Shown: positions 11,812-23,480 of the stretch, piece by piece | Layout: the number at the start of each line of letters is the position of its first letter | How positions within the stretch are numbered: position 1 is the first letter of the stretch | Assembly (NCBI GenBank): GCA_019426215.1 | Contig: CM033401.1 | Location: 20,527,134 to 20,591,133, forward strand | Reading direction: 5' to 3' | DNA from: Buddleja alternifolia | Taxonomy: Eukaryota > Streptophyta > Magnoliopsida > Lamiales > Scrophulariaceae | Length of the DNA stretch: 64,000 nt | The notes under the pieces: model-generated | What the model was told of the DNA's origin: nothing | The model's database searches: none | The model's input: only the letters and a program-made list of their open reading frames with translations | Made by a program: the position numbers and the translations under genes

Positions 11812-12673
11812 TGCTGAAAAAATTGAAGCTTTGATGGAGAGAAAGGAATTTGCCTTTTAAGAGATGAAGGGTTTTTTACAACAGAGAGATTTTGAGAAGA
11901 GATAAAGTTTTGGCTGTAAAAGCCTTGAAAGGTTTAAATAGAGGCAAGAATTAGACTCCTCAAAGGTTACAATTCTGACACGTGTAAGGTCAGGGAGTTT
12001 GAATTTGAAAGGATTCAAATTTGAAACAGTTTAGGAAAATTCGGATGCAAAAAGTGCGGTTAAATTTAATTCAGCAGTTATCAAAAAGGAGAAATTTTTG
12101 GAATCAGTAAATACCAAATTAATTGAAAAACATTTGAAAATTTTGAAATTTTCAAGTGAGGTGCACGCGCCTGATTGTGTATTGACACCTAAGCAGATTC
12201 ATGCATACCTGAACTATCGCGGTTACAGATAAAGTTCTTTTAACCGTCAGTCAGTTTGATTTGATAGGCACGTGTGGGTAGTATCAAATCTTTTGTACTT
12301 ATCCACACATCTCTTTTATTGGAGAAAAAAAATTATGCATGAATTTTAACAAAATTCTTAGCGCTAGAGTGGGAATATTCTTTAACACTAAAGATTTTTA
12401 TAAAAAAATATAATCAATCGCTTGTATTTGTAAAAGGAAGAATTTTGTGAGAGATTGATTTTGTCATATGTAAAGTAGATGAGCGCTAGTGATCAATGCA
12501 TATATTTAAAATTAAATTTTGATCACAGTCGCTTATGAATTGTCACAAGTACAATTTCAAAGTTCCCCCTAAAATTGATGACTTGTTCCAATTTTGAAAG
12601 ACACTTTAGATGTATATATAACATGGATTCCCCCTAAAGCGTATGCCAAAAAAAATAATGATGCTCAAATGAT
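11812..12673 (-). promoter_or_regulatory. Pol-to-extra-gene spacer with possible internal promoter
   Basis: This non-coding 862-bp stretch separates the pol stop from the ATG at 11811. On the minus strand a TATTTAAA box lies at 11933-11940, about 120 bp upstream of that ATG. A G-box palindrome ACACGTGT lies at 11978-11985 and a second CACGTG core at about 12269-12274. This arrangement is what a plant RNA polymerase II promoter would look like. AT-rich DNA gives TATA-like boxes by chance, so this is suggestive only. Confidence 0.4.
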
Positions 12674-15600
12674 TTAAGCGTTTAAATCGATCATACCTAA
12701 TTCACTTCTTAAAGTGAGAAAGCGTTGTTCGTTGAGCGCTTTGGTGAAGATATCTGCCAATTGTTTGTCTGTACCAATGAAGTGCATGGAAATATCTTTC
12801 TTTTGAACATGGTCACGCAAGAAATGGTATCTAATGTCAATGTGTTTAGTTCTAGAATGAAGGACAGGGTTTTGGGTCATGGCTAAAGCGCTTTGGTTAT
12901 CACAATGGATTGGGGTAGGACCTAGGATTGTTCCATAATCTCTAAGTTGTTGCCTCATCCAAAGGATTTGTGCACAACAACTTCCAGCGGCTACATATTC
13001 TGCCTCAGCGCTAGAAGTCGCTATGGATTGTTGTTTCTTACTATGCCATGAAACTAGTCTATCTCCTAGAAATTGACATGTACCACTTGTACTTTTTCTA
13101 TCTATTTTGCATCCTGCAAAATCTGCGTCTGAATAACCAATCAGTTCAAAAGGAGAGTTTCTTGGATACCACAAGCCCACATTTTGTGTGCCTTTTAGGT
13201 ATTTAAGGATTCTCTTGGTAGCATTTAAGTGTGATTCTTTAGGGTCAGCTTGAAAGCGTGCACACATGCATACCGAAAACATAATATCAGGCCTACTAGC
13301 AGTAAGATAAAGAAGTGATCCAATGATACCTCTATAATAAGTGATATCAATTTTCTTCCCACTTTCATCTTTATCTAACTTAAGCGTTTGGCTCATTGGA
13401 ATTTTTGAAGATGATGCATTTTCCATTCCAAATTTCTTAATCATATCTTTCGTGTATTTAGCTTGGTTTATGAAAATTCCATTAGGGAGTTGTTTAACTT
13501 GTAATCCTAAGAAGAAAGTCAATTCACCCATCATGCTCATTTCAAATTGATCTTGCATCATTTTCGAAAATTTCTCACACAATCACTTATTTGTGGAACC
13601 AAATATAATGTCATCAACGTAAATTTGGACTAAGAGAATATCTTCATTATGGATAATTTTAAATAACGTTGTATCAACGCTGCCTTTTGAAAATCCTTTA
13701 CCTATAAGGAAGATCGAAAGAGTGTCATACCATGCTCTTGGTGCTTGTTTAAGGCCATAGAGTGCCTTATCCAGTTTGTAGACCGTACTTTTGCCATGGT
13801 TGTTGATGAATCCTGGAGGTTGCTCCACATAGACTTCTTCTTGGAGTTTTCCATTCAAGAAAGCACTCTTTACGTCCATTTGATACACTGTGAACTTATT
13901 GAATGTGGCAAACGCTAGGAACATTCTAATCGCTTCAAGACGGGCTACTGGAGCATAAGTTTCATCGAAATCAATGCCTTCCTCTTGACAATAACCCTGA
14001 GCGACTAATCTAGCTTTGTTTCTGATAACAATGCCATCTTCGTCCATTTTGTTCCTAAAAACCCATCTAGTTCCAATAACTCCTTGGTGAGTTGGCCTTG
14101 GTACTAGTGTCCAAACCTTATTTCTTTCAAATTGGTTAAGCTCTTCTTGCATTGCTTCTACCGAACTTGAATCACTGAGAGCTTCATCCACTTTCTTTGG
14201 TTCCATTTGAGATAGAAAACTTGCAAACATGGCCTCATTTCTAGTAGCAGACCTAGTTCTAACATGTGCTTCTATATCTCCAATTATTAACTCGGGTGGA
14301 TGATCTCTAAGCCATTTACGATCTGGTTGGAAAGGGTTGAGACATTCTTGGTTGTCAGTCGCTTGATCCTCATTTGTCTCTTGCGTAGTCGCTGCATTAT
14401 TCACAGTTCCAATTTGCTCTTGATGATCATTCTCTTCATGATCATTAGCGTTTCTTTCATTATTCTCAATAGTAACCTCACGAGTAACTTTTGGAATAGG
14501 CACAAAGATCTCATCATCCTCATCATCACTAAGATTAATTTGTGACGCTTGTTGGGTAAGATCTTCAATCCCTACATCATCAATATTAACCTTACTCGGT
14601 TCTTGGTTAGCATCATCAAACACAACATGAATGGATTCTTCAACTTTTGACTTGATCTTATTTAGGATGCGAAAACTCTTTCCATTCTTGGCATAGCCTA
14701 GAAAGATTCCCTCATCCGCTTTAGGATCAAAAGTCTTAAGGCTGTGGGATCCATTATTATGAATGAAACATTTTGAACCAAAAACATGAAAGTATGAAAC
14801 GTTAGGCTTACGTCCCTTCCACAACTCATATGGAATCTTCTCATGTTGCTTGTTGATCATACACTGGTTCTGAGTGTAGCAAGCTGTATTGATGGCTTCG
14901 GCCCAAAACCTTTGAGGTAGCTTAGACTCTGCAAGCATCGTCCTAGCGGCTTCCTTAAGCGTTCTGTTCCGTCGCTCAGCAACTCCATTCTGTTGAGGTG
15001 TTCTAGGGGCAGAATACTCATGAAGTATTCTAAGATCTATACAAAACTTCTCAACAAATTGGTTAGTAAATTCAGTTCCTCTATCGCTTCTAATTCTTGT
15101 TACCTTTAAATCTTTTGATGTTTGTAATTGACGAATTAGCGGTGTGAGCTTGACACTAGTTTCATCTTTGGTCGCTAGGAATTCTACCCATGTATAGCGA
15201 GAGAAATCATCAACTATTACTAGCGAGTACTTTTTACCACGAACACTCATGATTTGAATTGGACCAAACAAATCTAAATGCAATAGCTCAAGAACTCTAG
15301 AAGTAGATAGACATGGTTTCTTTTTGAAAGATGATTTAACTTGTTTTCCCATTTGACATGCATCACATAAGCGATTCTTTTGAAAGGAACCTTTAGGTAA
15401 TCCCTCTACAAGATTTAGCAATATTAATTGAGAGATTGCATTAAAGTTGAGGTGATTCATTTTTCTATGCCATAACCAACCTAATTCATTTTGACTCTTA
15501 GCAACAAAGCATGTGGGGTTGTTGTCAGATGTAGAATCCCAATCTACTAAATATACATTGTTTGTTCTTTTTCCTCAAAGTTTAGTAGAATTAGTCTTAG

Positions 15601-15904
15601 TGTCGTTGACATAGCAAAAGTCGCTTGAAAATTTTACATCAAAGCCTTTATCACAAAATTGACTTATGCTTAACAGATTATGCTTAAGACCCTCAACATA
15701 ATATACATCACTAATCATGATGTTCCCCCTATGCATGATACCTATACCTTTGGTTTTACCTTTAGAGTTATCACCGAATATAACTTGAGGACCGTTAGTA
15801 TCTCGATAGTTGACTAGAAGATTCTTTGATCCAGTCATGTGCCTTGATGACCCGCTATCGAAATACCAAACTAAAGTATCGGTGCTGGCTCTAGGTACCT
15901 GCAT
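12674..15904 (-). pseudogene. pol: Sirevirus-like copia pol: protease, integrase, reverse transcriptase, RNase H
   Basis: Domains on the minus strand: aspartic protease with WYFDSGSSRHMTG (about 15835-15870); GAG-pre-integrase with a CDACQMGK zinc-finger end (about 15360); integrase core with [18 protein letters not shown] and [11 protein letters not shown], giving all three catalytic acidic residues; a long acidic linker (about 14270-14640); RT with YVDDIIFGS at about 13605; RNase H with DADFAG, SSAEAEY and CDNQSAL. All catalytic motifs are kept. Breaks: in-frame TGA at 15575-15577 (just after the protease) and TGA at 13583-13585 (just after the RT YVDD block). The frame is otherwise continuous. 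The protease frame differs from the end of gag and is open upstream only a few codons, so Pol would need frameshifting or a separate start; whether that is natural for this family cannot be told from one damaged copy. Confidence 0.92.
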
Positions 15905-15915
15905 TAAGGATAGTT

Positions 15916-18151
15916 CTAATTCTTCTTAGGTACCCATGTTTTCTTGGGTCCTTCCATGTTAGTAACTTTGGTTTGAATTAAAACTTTAGGAACCCATATT
16001 TGCCTAGTCTTCATTGTAGGAATACTGGCCTTTTTGGGTTTCACATCTTGTGGTGTGTGCTTTTTGTTCACCCCTTTTTGTGTGTGCTTCTTGGGTGTGT
16101 AGTAATATCCTTGATTATAATAATAATCATAGTCATAATCATAATCATCATAGTATCGATAATATGATCTTGACTGTCTTGGATATTGACGTTGATATTT
16201 CCTTGGAGCTGGCTTGGGTTGCACTTTTGGTGTTGGGCGCTTAGCGTTTGATTCACATTGATTTGACTTATCCTTAGCTTTTTGAGCGTTTGGATGAGCC
16301 TGTCTTTGTTGATCATTTGCTTTAGCCTTACCCTTGCCTGAGTCAGCTTTGGCTTTCTCATTTGGCCTCGTACCAATGTCGCTAGGTTCATTCAGCGTTT
16401 GGCTTTTTGAACTTTTCTCAACAAAGGTAACACCCTTTCCTTTGTTATTTGCCGTAACATTTGATTTATTTGGTTGTTTACCGAATTTATTGCATCCTAA
16501 ACCGGTCTTTTCACCAAATAGTCTAGTTACTTCAGTCACATTATCTAACTTTCTAGAAGCTTTTGATAATGATGAGACAAGCTGCTCTGATTTAGCAAGT
16601 TTAGCGATCAAATCAGCTTCTCTCTTGACTATTATATCAAGATCGCTTTTTAACTGAATAATTTCACTCTCAAGTGATTTGTTCTTCTCAATGCATTGTT
16701 GCTGAACTTGCAATTCTGCTTTGAGCGTTACTTTGTCACTTTTAAGCGATGAAATGATATCGTAATGATTTTGATATATTTTGGCAAAATCTGACAATCT
16801 TTATAATATTCGTTGACTTTGCCAAGTAATTCATCATATGAAAGAGGATGAGATAATTCATTGGTTACCTCTGGTAGCGTGTTGTCAGTCGCTTCATCAT
16901 CTCTTGCCATGAGACAGATCAACGCTGAGTCGCTTGTAGGCTCTTCATCACTGCTTTCATCTGACGACTCCAGGTCCTCTTCAGGTGCGGAGAATGGTTC
17001 AGATTCCGCTAACAAACCTTGTTGGCGAAGGTTGTTCCTGAATTGGTTTCTATCCGTATAGTCCTGCCTTGTGGGCTTAGACACATTCGGATAAGGGCAA
17101 TTTACCTGGTAGTGCCCTGGTTTTCTGCAATTATAACATAAATTAGTTTTCATTTTCTGTTCAGTGGTTAATAGCTTTGAAATTGTCGGCACTGAAAGAT
17201 TCTGAGTAGGCGATTATGGTGCTTGATATGGAACTGGTGCTACTGGTTGAGGTGCTGAGTACACTGGCGCTTGATACTGGGTCGCTGGTGTAGGGGGAGG
17301 AGTTTGAAATGAAGTTTGTCCAATAGGATTTCTCTTTTCATATCTCAGAAATTTCTTGAACTTCTTAACTAATAAGGCCATTTCCTTTTCTTCATTTGAT
17401 TCTACTAGCTTAACCTCATTGACAACTTTACCCTTATTTTTGGTTGTAGCAATTAGCGCTCCTGATTCGGTTACTGAAGTAGTTGTATCGCTGACTTCTC
17501 CTAACTCGAATTCGAATGCCTTTAACTCTGAAAACACATGTTCTGGAGTGAGCGTCTCCAACATTTGTGATTCTCTCATAGCAACTGTCTTGATCAAGTA
17601 TTTACTTGGAAGACTTCTGAGAATTTTATTAACCATTTCCTTGTTGGTCAATTCCTTGTCTAGTGACGCTAACTCGGTGATGAGCAAAGTAAATCTTGTG
17701 TCTAATTGTTCTAGCGTCTCATTGGACTGCATTTTGAAATGCTCGAATCTTTGCATGGCTATGGAGAGCTTATTCTCCTTCATTTGTGCCGATCCTTCGC
17801 ACACAATGGCCAATTTGTCCCATATTTCTTTGGATGTTTTACATTGTTTGATCTTGTTGAACAATGCATCATTATCTCCTAACGCTGAGTATAATGCACT
17901 ACGTCCAACATTATCCAGATTTGCTCTTTTCCGATCCTCTGGCGTCCATTCTAACTTATGTTTCTCGACATAACCATCTGGAGTAGCCTCATCTGCTCCA
18001 AGGGCACGAGTGACGACTTTCATAATCTGAATGGGCCATCTGTAATTACATCGCACATTTCATTATCGCATGAGCATAAATATGCGAATGCTCTAAGTTT
18101 CCATGAATCATAATTTGATTCTATCAGCTTAGGCATTTTGTTAAAAGCCAT
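15916..18151 (-). pseudogene. gag: Sirevirus-like gag with coiled-coil C-terminus
   Basis: The start ATG is at 18151 (MAFNKMPKL), the same as in the open copy at 62291. In order: an N-terminal WKLRAFAYLCS region, the UBN2-type retrotransposon gag domain (about 17500-17980), a proline/glutamine-rich linker ending near 17217, a CCHC zinc knuckle CYNCRKPGHYQVNC (about 17105-17147), an acidic segment, then a lysine/glutamine coiled coil and a tyrosine-rich tail (16100-16200). Compared with the copy at 62291 it has a one-base loss in a C run near 18033 (frameshift), a TAA at 17214-17216, and a further frameshift near 16790. The tail from 16797 to 15916 extends far past the knuckle, as in Sireviruses. 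Confidence 0.9.
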
Positions 18152-18249
18152 ACTGATATCTTTTAAAGGGAATTTTAAGCGATTAAGTTTAGAAAAGATA
18201 GATCTAAACAAGCAGTTACGCTCGGAAACGCTTAGGTTTCTACTTCAAC

Positions 18250-18262
18250 CGCTCTGATAGCA
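18250..18262 (-). promoter_or_regulatory. Primer binding site (initiator tRNA-Met type)
   Basis: On the minus strand, directly inside the 5' LTR, the sequence GTGCTATCAGAGC matches the usual plant copia primer site TGGTATCAGAGC with mismatches. The copies at 3766 (GGTATCAC) and 62179 (GTGATATTAGAGC) sit in the same place. Confidence 0.7.
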
Positions 18263-18264
18263 CT

Positions 18265-19732
18265 TGGTGGTCCCAAGTGGCATACGAAAGGGTCTAGAAG
18301 GGGGGGTTGAATAGACCCTGAAGTCTTTTTAGACTTCAAAAAATTTCGTGTCACTTAAAGATTTTGAACGCTTGGAGTACTGAGCGCTTGGGTCAAACGC
18401 TTCAGGTAAAGTTAACTTAGACTTAGTGATTTTAGTTGTTTACCAAAGTAGGGCAATGCTTAGATCGCTTAATCAGGGTTAGCACAGCGGAAATGAGTTT
18501 TTAGCGTTCTATTGGTTAATTTAATCGCTGATTATTTAGAATTGTTTTTTTTCAATAGAATGGATGATGCGATAAAAGATAATGATAAGACAATAAAGTA
18601 AATGATACAATATTTGTAAGGTTCACTGGGTGATGTAATCCCAGCTACGTCCTTCTTCTCCTTTTTCACTTGGAGGAATTTACTATGATGATAATCAAAG
18701 AATTCACACAGAATCTTCTACACAATAGTAACAGGTGAAAATAATCTTGGGCTCCTTGATCACACAGACTTCAACACCAATGAAGATCGTCTTCTTCAAG
18801 CTTCTCTCACTCAGAAATACTGCCTGAAAGGGTACAACAACTTTTCTCACTCAGATGAAAGGTTGAGGTTTATCTCTAGGGTTTTGTTTAGTTTTGGAAA
18901 GATCAAACAACTTGTAATATCTCAAGTGGAATTTGGATTTCTTCTTTGGAAGATGTTTGAGATATTTTGTAACTGTTTGGAATGTATGTAACAAGCTTGA
19001 AAAGTTTTGGCTATGGAGTTTCAAAGCTTTTTCATAGCAAGAGTACGTGAATATTTTGCAATAATAATTTTCTCGTACGTATGTGTGTCTTTGTGGTTTT
19101 GCTGGGGTAAGGTATTTATAGACAATTTCTTGGGATCTGTCCGTTGGACACATGTAGGCGCGTGTCATTCACGTAGCGAGTGAATATACCTAAGTTCTGA
19201 CACTCTTGAAAATCTGCTGGGGGCCGATTGGACGGGAGCAGTTTAATCTCTGAAATTCTGACAGTCTGAGTCAAAAAGGTGGCTTGTCCACAAGTCATTT
19301 TTGCTTATCACATTTAATGCTCTTATCAAGCATTTAATGCATTTTGAATTTATTTCCCGTTGGAAATACATGTCCGTTGATAATTGCATTTAAGTCCTTC
19401 ATGACTTGAGGATTTATTTCAGGTGAATCCGCCATAAGTCGCTTGAGTATTTGGGTGCTTGATTCAAGAGTCCTGGAAAGAGATCTGTTAGCGTCAGACG
19501 CTAGTCTTTAACTTCTTCTCTAATAAACTCACCTAGAATTCTACTAGCGATTCAGTCGCTAAGACTTAGTCTAAAATCTTATAAAGATAAAAATTACAAG
19601 CCTAAAAAATAAATTACAACTTTCAAACGCTTATACATCAATCTATGAAAAATGAAACTTACATTACTTTGGGGTCTAACAAAGAATCCTATCTTGTCAT
19701 CATCAAAACATCTAACATGAAATTTCCTAACA
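18265..19732 (-). repeat. 5' LTR of the Sirevirus-like element
   Basis: Ends are TGGTGGTCCC and CCTAACA on the plus strand. It is colinear with 5719-7230, with the same TATA block at about 19107-19120 (minus strand) and the poly-G tract at 18300-18307. A gap of about 50 bp near 19495 distinguishes it from the 3' LTR. Confidence 0.93.
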
Positions 19733-19740
19733 AAAAGGAA

Positions 19741-20617
19741 CTATCCACTCGCCGAGTTTAAGACACGTGTCATCATGGGTCCAACGGACAAATCCCAAAA
19801 AATGTCTATAAATAGTACCTTTTAGGAAACCTTAATTACAAACACAAGAAAAGACGCAGAAACTTTGTTGAAATCCTTCCAATAAAAACTTTCAAATGTC
19901 CATATCCAAATCCTTCAAGCTTTTCATACATTCCAAAGACAGTCACCAATATCTCAAACATCTTCCATAGAAGAACCCTCACTATTATTGAGATATTCCA
20001 AGTTGTTTCAACTTCCAAAATAAACAAACCCTAGTGACAAAACCCTCCGACCTCTATCCTCTGTGTGAAGAAATAATTATTTCTGAGTGAAAGAAGCTTC
20101 TTGAAGAGATCTAAGTGGAGCTGAAGTCTATGTGATCAAGGAGCTCAAGATCATCTTTATTTTATTCATCATTTGTAGAAGTCATGTGTGAAGATTTTAA
20201 TTATCATTTAGTGGATTTCCTTTGAGTGAAAAGGAGAAAAAGGACGTGGCTGGGATTACATCACCCAGTGAACCTTTCATATCTTGTGTCATCTACATTA
20301 CAGTTTTATTGTTTTATTTATCATTTGCATATTATTTTTCAAAATTTTAAAATCAGTAAGCGACTAATTGGTAAACTGAACATTAAGTAACCAAAATTAC
20401 TTTCGATGTGCTAACCCTGATTAAGCGATCTAAGCTTTACCCTACTTTGGTAATTGTTAAAATCACTAAGTCTAAGTTATCTCAATCCTAGCACTTAACC
20501 TAGCGCTTTGACTTCCAAAATATTTAAGAGGCAAGAAATTTTTCGAAGTCGAAGAAAACTTCAGAGTCTATTCAACCCCCCCTCCCCCTCAGTAGACCCT
20601 TTTCGTATGCCACTTGA
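19741..20617 (+). repeat. Plus-strand LTR fragment of a diverged Sirevirus-like element
   Basis: It follows the same order as the LTR at 60669-62177 from its TATA region (TCTATAAATAG near 19804) through GGGATTACATCACCCAGTGA (20249-20268) to the C-run and TTTTCGTATGCCACTTGAGA. It begins part-way through the LTR and ends at its 3' terminus. It stands head-to-head with the minus-strand LTR at 18265. Confidence 0.8.
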
Positions 20618-21766
20618 GACTAACAAAGGGAAATCTATTTCATACTCAAATCCTGTTTGCATACTTAAAAAGTCCCTATATGGTCTCAAACAAGCCTCTA
20701 GGTAGTGATTCTCTAAGTTTTCCACTACTTTTATTGAACCAGGTTTTATTCAGTCTCAATGTGATCACTCTATAATCACCAGACTGGATCATCTGACTTT
20801 GCTGCATTGCTGGTTTATGTGGATGATTTGGTTTTAACTGGCACTAGTGCGAAGATTATTACTAAGAAAAAGGAATATTTGGACAATAAGTTCAAGATTA
20901 AGGATCCAAGAAATCTTAAGTATTTCTTGGGCTTTGAAGTCACTAGAACAGATGATGGTGTGTATTTGAATCAAAAGAAGTATGCTCAGGACATAATCAC
21001 TGATGCAAGTTTAGTCAATGCTAAAACCAGCGCCATTGCTATGGAACAAAACCATAGGTTAAATCAAACAGATGGCAATAAATTGGATGGTCCATCTCTA
21101 TATAGGAGGTTAGTTGGGAGAATAATATATCTTACTATCTCCAAACTTGATTTGGCTTATTCAGTTCATATCTTGAGTTAGTTCATGACAACACCTAGAG
21201 ACATGCATCTACACATGGCATTTAAGGTACTCAAGTATGTGCAGGGATCCATAGATCAAGGGTTGTTGTTTCCAGCCAATTCAGTGTTAAAGTCACAAGC
21301 ATTTTGTGATCCATAGGCTGCTTGCCCCATGAAAATAAAGTTAGTAACTGTTTATTACGTAAAACTTGGAGAGACTTTGATTTCCTAGAAAACTAAAAAG
21401 AAAAATATTGTATCTAGGTCATCAGCAAGCCAAAATAGAGAGCAATGGCATCAACATGTTGTGAGATAACCTAAAATCATTTAAGGAATTACAAGGGAAT
21501 GGTTTAACACCTGTGCTACTTGCTTGTCACAATCAGGCAGTGCTACATATAGCATCTAATCCAGTTTAAAGGACAAAGCATATAGAGCCGGATTGTCATT
21601 TAATTAGACAGAAGCTACAAATAGGCAAGATTAATCTAAGTTACATCCCTACAAAGATACAACTTGCTGACTTATTCACAAACGCACTGGGGAGGCCACA
21701 ATTACATTTTTTACTTGGCAAGTCAGGAATTTGCAACATGTTGCACTTTCCTACTTGAGGGGGAAT
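20618..21766 (+). pseudogene. Copia reverse transcriptase/RNase H fragment
   Basis: Recognisable parts are KSLYGLKQASR (about 20668-20705), LVYVDDLVLTGTS (20810-20845) and KYFLGFEVTRTDDGVYLNQKKYA, followed by the Copia C-terminal RT region to 21181. RNase H follows with stops and a lost frame (KSKK-type block near 21395, HNQAVLHIAS near 21525). The catalytic YVDD is intact, but the fragment has no 5' half and several stops (20703-20706, 21179-21181, 21316-21318). A polypurine tract GAGGGGGAA follows at about 21757. It is from a different copia lineage than the Sirevirus element. Confidence 0.88.
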
Positions 21767-22000
21767 GTTGAGGATCACAAGATAATGAAGTCATTTAGCA
21801 TGCCGGCTGGATCTTTGGAGCCGATTCTGTTAAATTAGTTTTCAGGGGTGTTTTTGTAAATAGCCAGACCCGAGTCTGTTATATTAATTATCAGGGGTGT
21901 TTTTGTAATTAGTAGAGTTAGTTTAGTTTGTTACAGATATTTTAAGATCCTTCTGGATCCTTTAACATTGTGTGTGTATATATTCTACATATATATATCA
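21767..22000 (+). repeat. Probable short 3' LTR of the copia fragment at 20618
   Basis: It starts TGTTGAGGATCACAAG directly after the polypurine tract and contains a GTTACAGATATTTT block. It is read to a CA at 22000 after an AT microsatellite. The right end is uncertain because there is no second copy. Confidence 0.5.
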
Positions 22001-22004
22001 AGGG

Positions 22005-22375
22005 GGAACTAGGCACCTCTTCGTCGCCCTCGTCCACACCGGATCACATCCCATTTTTCCCTCCTTTTTTTTTTGGGTCGCCCAGCTTTAAAACGACGCC
22101 GTCCTTTCTTTCTTTCTTTACGCCGCTCTCCGCCTCGAACAAACCACGCCGTAGTCCACTGTGTTTCCTCACCGCCTTCTCTTCCATTCTTCAAGACGTG
22201 CGCACATTTTCCGCCTCCACGCAGCAGCGGCGTCTAAGTCGGCCTCGCCCGATGCTGTGGTGTACCGTCTATTTCTTCTCCCTTCAGTTCAGTATACGCC
22301 GCCTCCTCTCCGGCCAAAGCCCGCCGTGGCCGCCGTATCGGGGAAATATACTGTAATCGTCGATTTTAACTGAAG
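22005..22375 (+). other. GC-rich exon-like segment, possibly captured host DNA
   Basis: Base composition is clearly richer in G+C than its surroundings, with many CCG/GCC triplets. A frame stays open from 21970 to 22356 on the plus strand, but the residues show no domain I know. It ends at AACTGAAGGTGTG, which could be an exon end with a GT donor. It might be the 5' exon of the gene that supplied the PPR fragment. Evidence is weak. Confidence 0.3.
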
Positions 22376-23341
22376 GTGTGTTATTTTAGTTCATTTTTTT
22401 TACGATTTTAGCTTTTATATATTAGTTTATGTATGTATTTTGAATTTCTTTGATTGTGATCTTAATTGCATAATGCTTCAATTTTTTTAATTCTTTTTGA
22501 CAAAATTGAAATTAAAGTTTAAGGAACTAAAAGAATAAACACTTGTAGATCCAGCCGACGCCGGACTAAAATTGCAGAATAAAGTTTAAGGAACTAAAAG
22601 TTTAAGGAACTAAAAGAACTAAAATTGCAGAATAAGTGATGTAAATTGTGTGGTTTTTTCCTGTTTCAGTTCTCTTTCACTGCGCCCGACGCCGCCTCCC
22701 CCTGAGTTTATCAAGGCGTTGGATTCAAAACTTAGAAAGAAGAAAATTTACGCGACAATTTATTCTGCTAAACTAATTTTTGTCCTTTTAGGTTAAAAGT
22801 TTGCCCATCCTATGAAGTTCATATGTTTTATTTTTGCTTTTAGTATTTCCTTTTCAGTGCTGAAGTTGGAACATGGAACGATTTTTTTTTTTTCCCCATT
22901 ATTATATGTTTTCTTCAAATTTGAAATGGAGATTCTCTCTGATTTTCACAGGTCTTTGAAATGACTCCAACTCACTAATGGGATTCTACAGTATGATTTG
23001 ATAAGTTAGCTAGCTTCAATATATAAGTGACTCACATTTTAGCAGCATAAACTACGAATAATTTAAAGCTTTATAGCATTAATCCTCTTAATCGGATGCA
23101 AATTGTACATGTATTTCTTATAAATTTGTCTCAGTTAAACAGTAGCTGGCATAGTAAAATGCTTCGCTGCAACAATTGTACATTTACATTTGTTCAGGTA
23201 TGATACTGCATTGGGTAACGCCTACAAATTCTAACTGAGCTTCAGCACTTGCGCAATTCAACTTCTGGGGCAGGCAACCATGGAAGCTCCTCTCTGACAC
23301 AACATTTTCCTCTCTGAAAGCCAACTTTGAAGAACTGCTTT
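22376..23341. other. AT-rich stretch, no gene seen
   Basis: Intron-like AT-rich DNA. It holds a small repeat, AAGTTTAAGGAACTAAAAG, three times between 22515 and 22620, and a short GC-rich block at 22680-22735 (CGCCCGACGCCGCCTCC) preceded by TTTCAG, which could be a small exon. Confidence 0.4.
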
Positions 23342-23480
23342 ATGCTGATGAAAGTTAATACTGAGCTTATCCGAAGTGGAAAACTCGAAGATGCAAAAAC
23401 ATTGTTCGATATATTGTCGCAGCGAAACACCGTCACTTGGAAATCATTGCTCAGTAGGTATGTTAAAAAGTTAGCATAAC
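23342..23480 (+). pseudogene. Pentatricopeptide-repeat (PPR) protein fragment
   Basis: An ATG frame encodes one recognisable PPR-like unit: NTELIRSGKLEDAKTLFDIL followed by QRNTVTWKSLLS. This matches the plant PLS-type pattern (asparagine-leucine-isoleucine start, GKLEDA turn, LFD, then RN-VTW). After it comes AG then GTATGTT, a good splice donor (exon end about 23457); read through, the frame stops at 23478-23480. PPR proteins bind organellar RNA; this is about one motif of what is normally ten or more, so it is a relic. An in-frame TGA lies upstream near 23316. Confidence 0.65.

Larger units (their letters stand above)
5719..19732 (-). mobile_element. Sirevirus-like Ty1/copia retrotransposon with an extra 3' gene, 14.0 kb
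   Basis: Both LTRs are present (3' LTR 5719-7230; 5' LTR 18265-19732), with TG...CA ends, a primer-binding-site-like stretch inside the 5' LTR (18250-18262) and a polypurine tract beside the 3' LTR (7231-7243). Order on the minus strand: gag, protease, integrase, reverse transcriptase, RNase H, a spacer of about 860 bp, then an extra gene of about 4.3 kb. Copia order (integrase before RT), the integrase sequence, and the long Gag with coiled-coil tail fit the Sirevirus (SIRE) lineage, which is known to carry additional ORFs after pol. The LTRs are very similar by eye apart from a gap of about 50 bp near 19495, suggesting fairly recent insertion. No 5-bp target duplication: the flanks are GATTG and AAAAG. 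The element is dead in cis because of several stops and frameshifts. Confidence 0.92.

Noticed and set aside
22009..22194. Arginine/lysine-rich minus-strand frame
   Set aside because: Antisense of a GC-rich and T-rich stretch; composition artefact.
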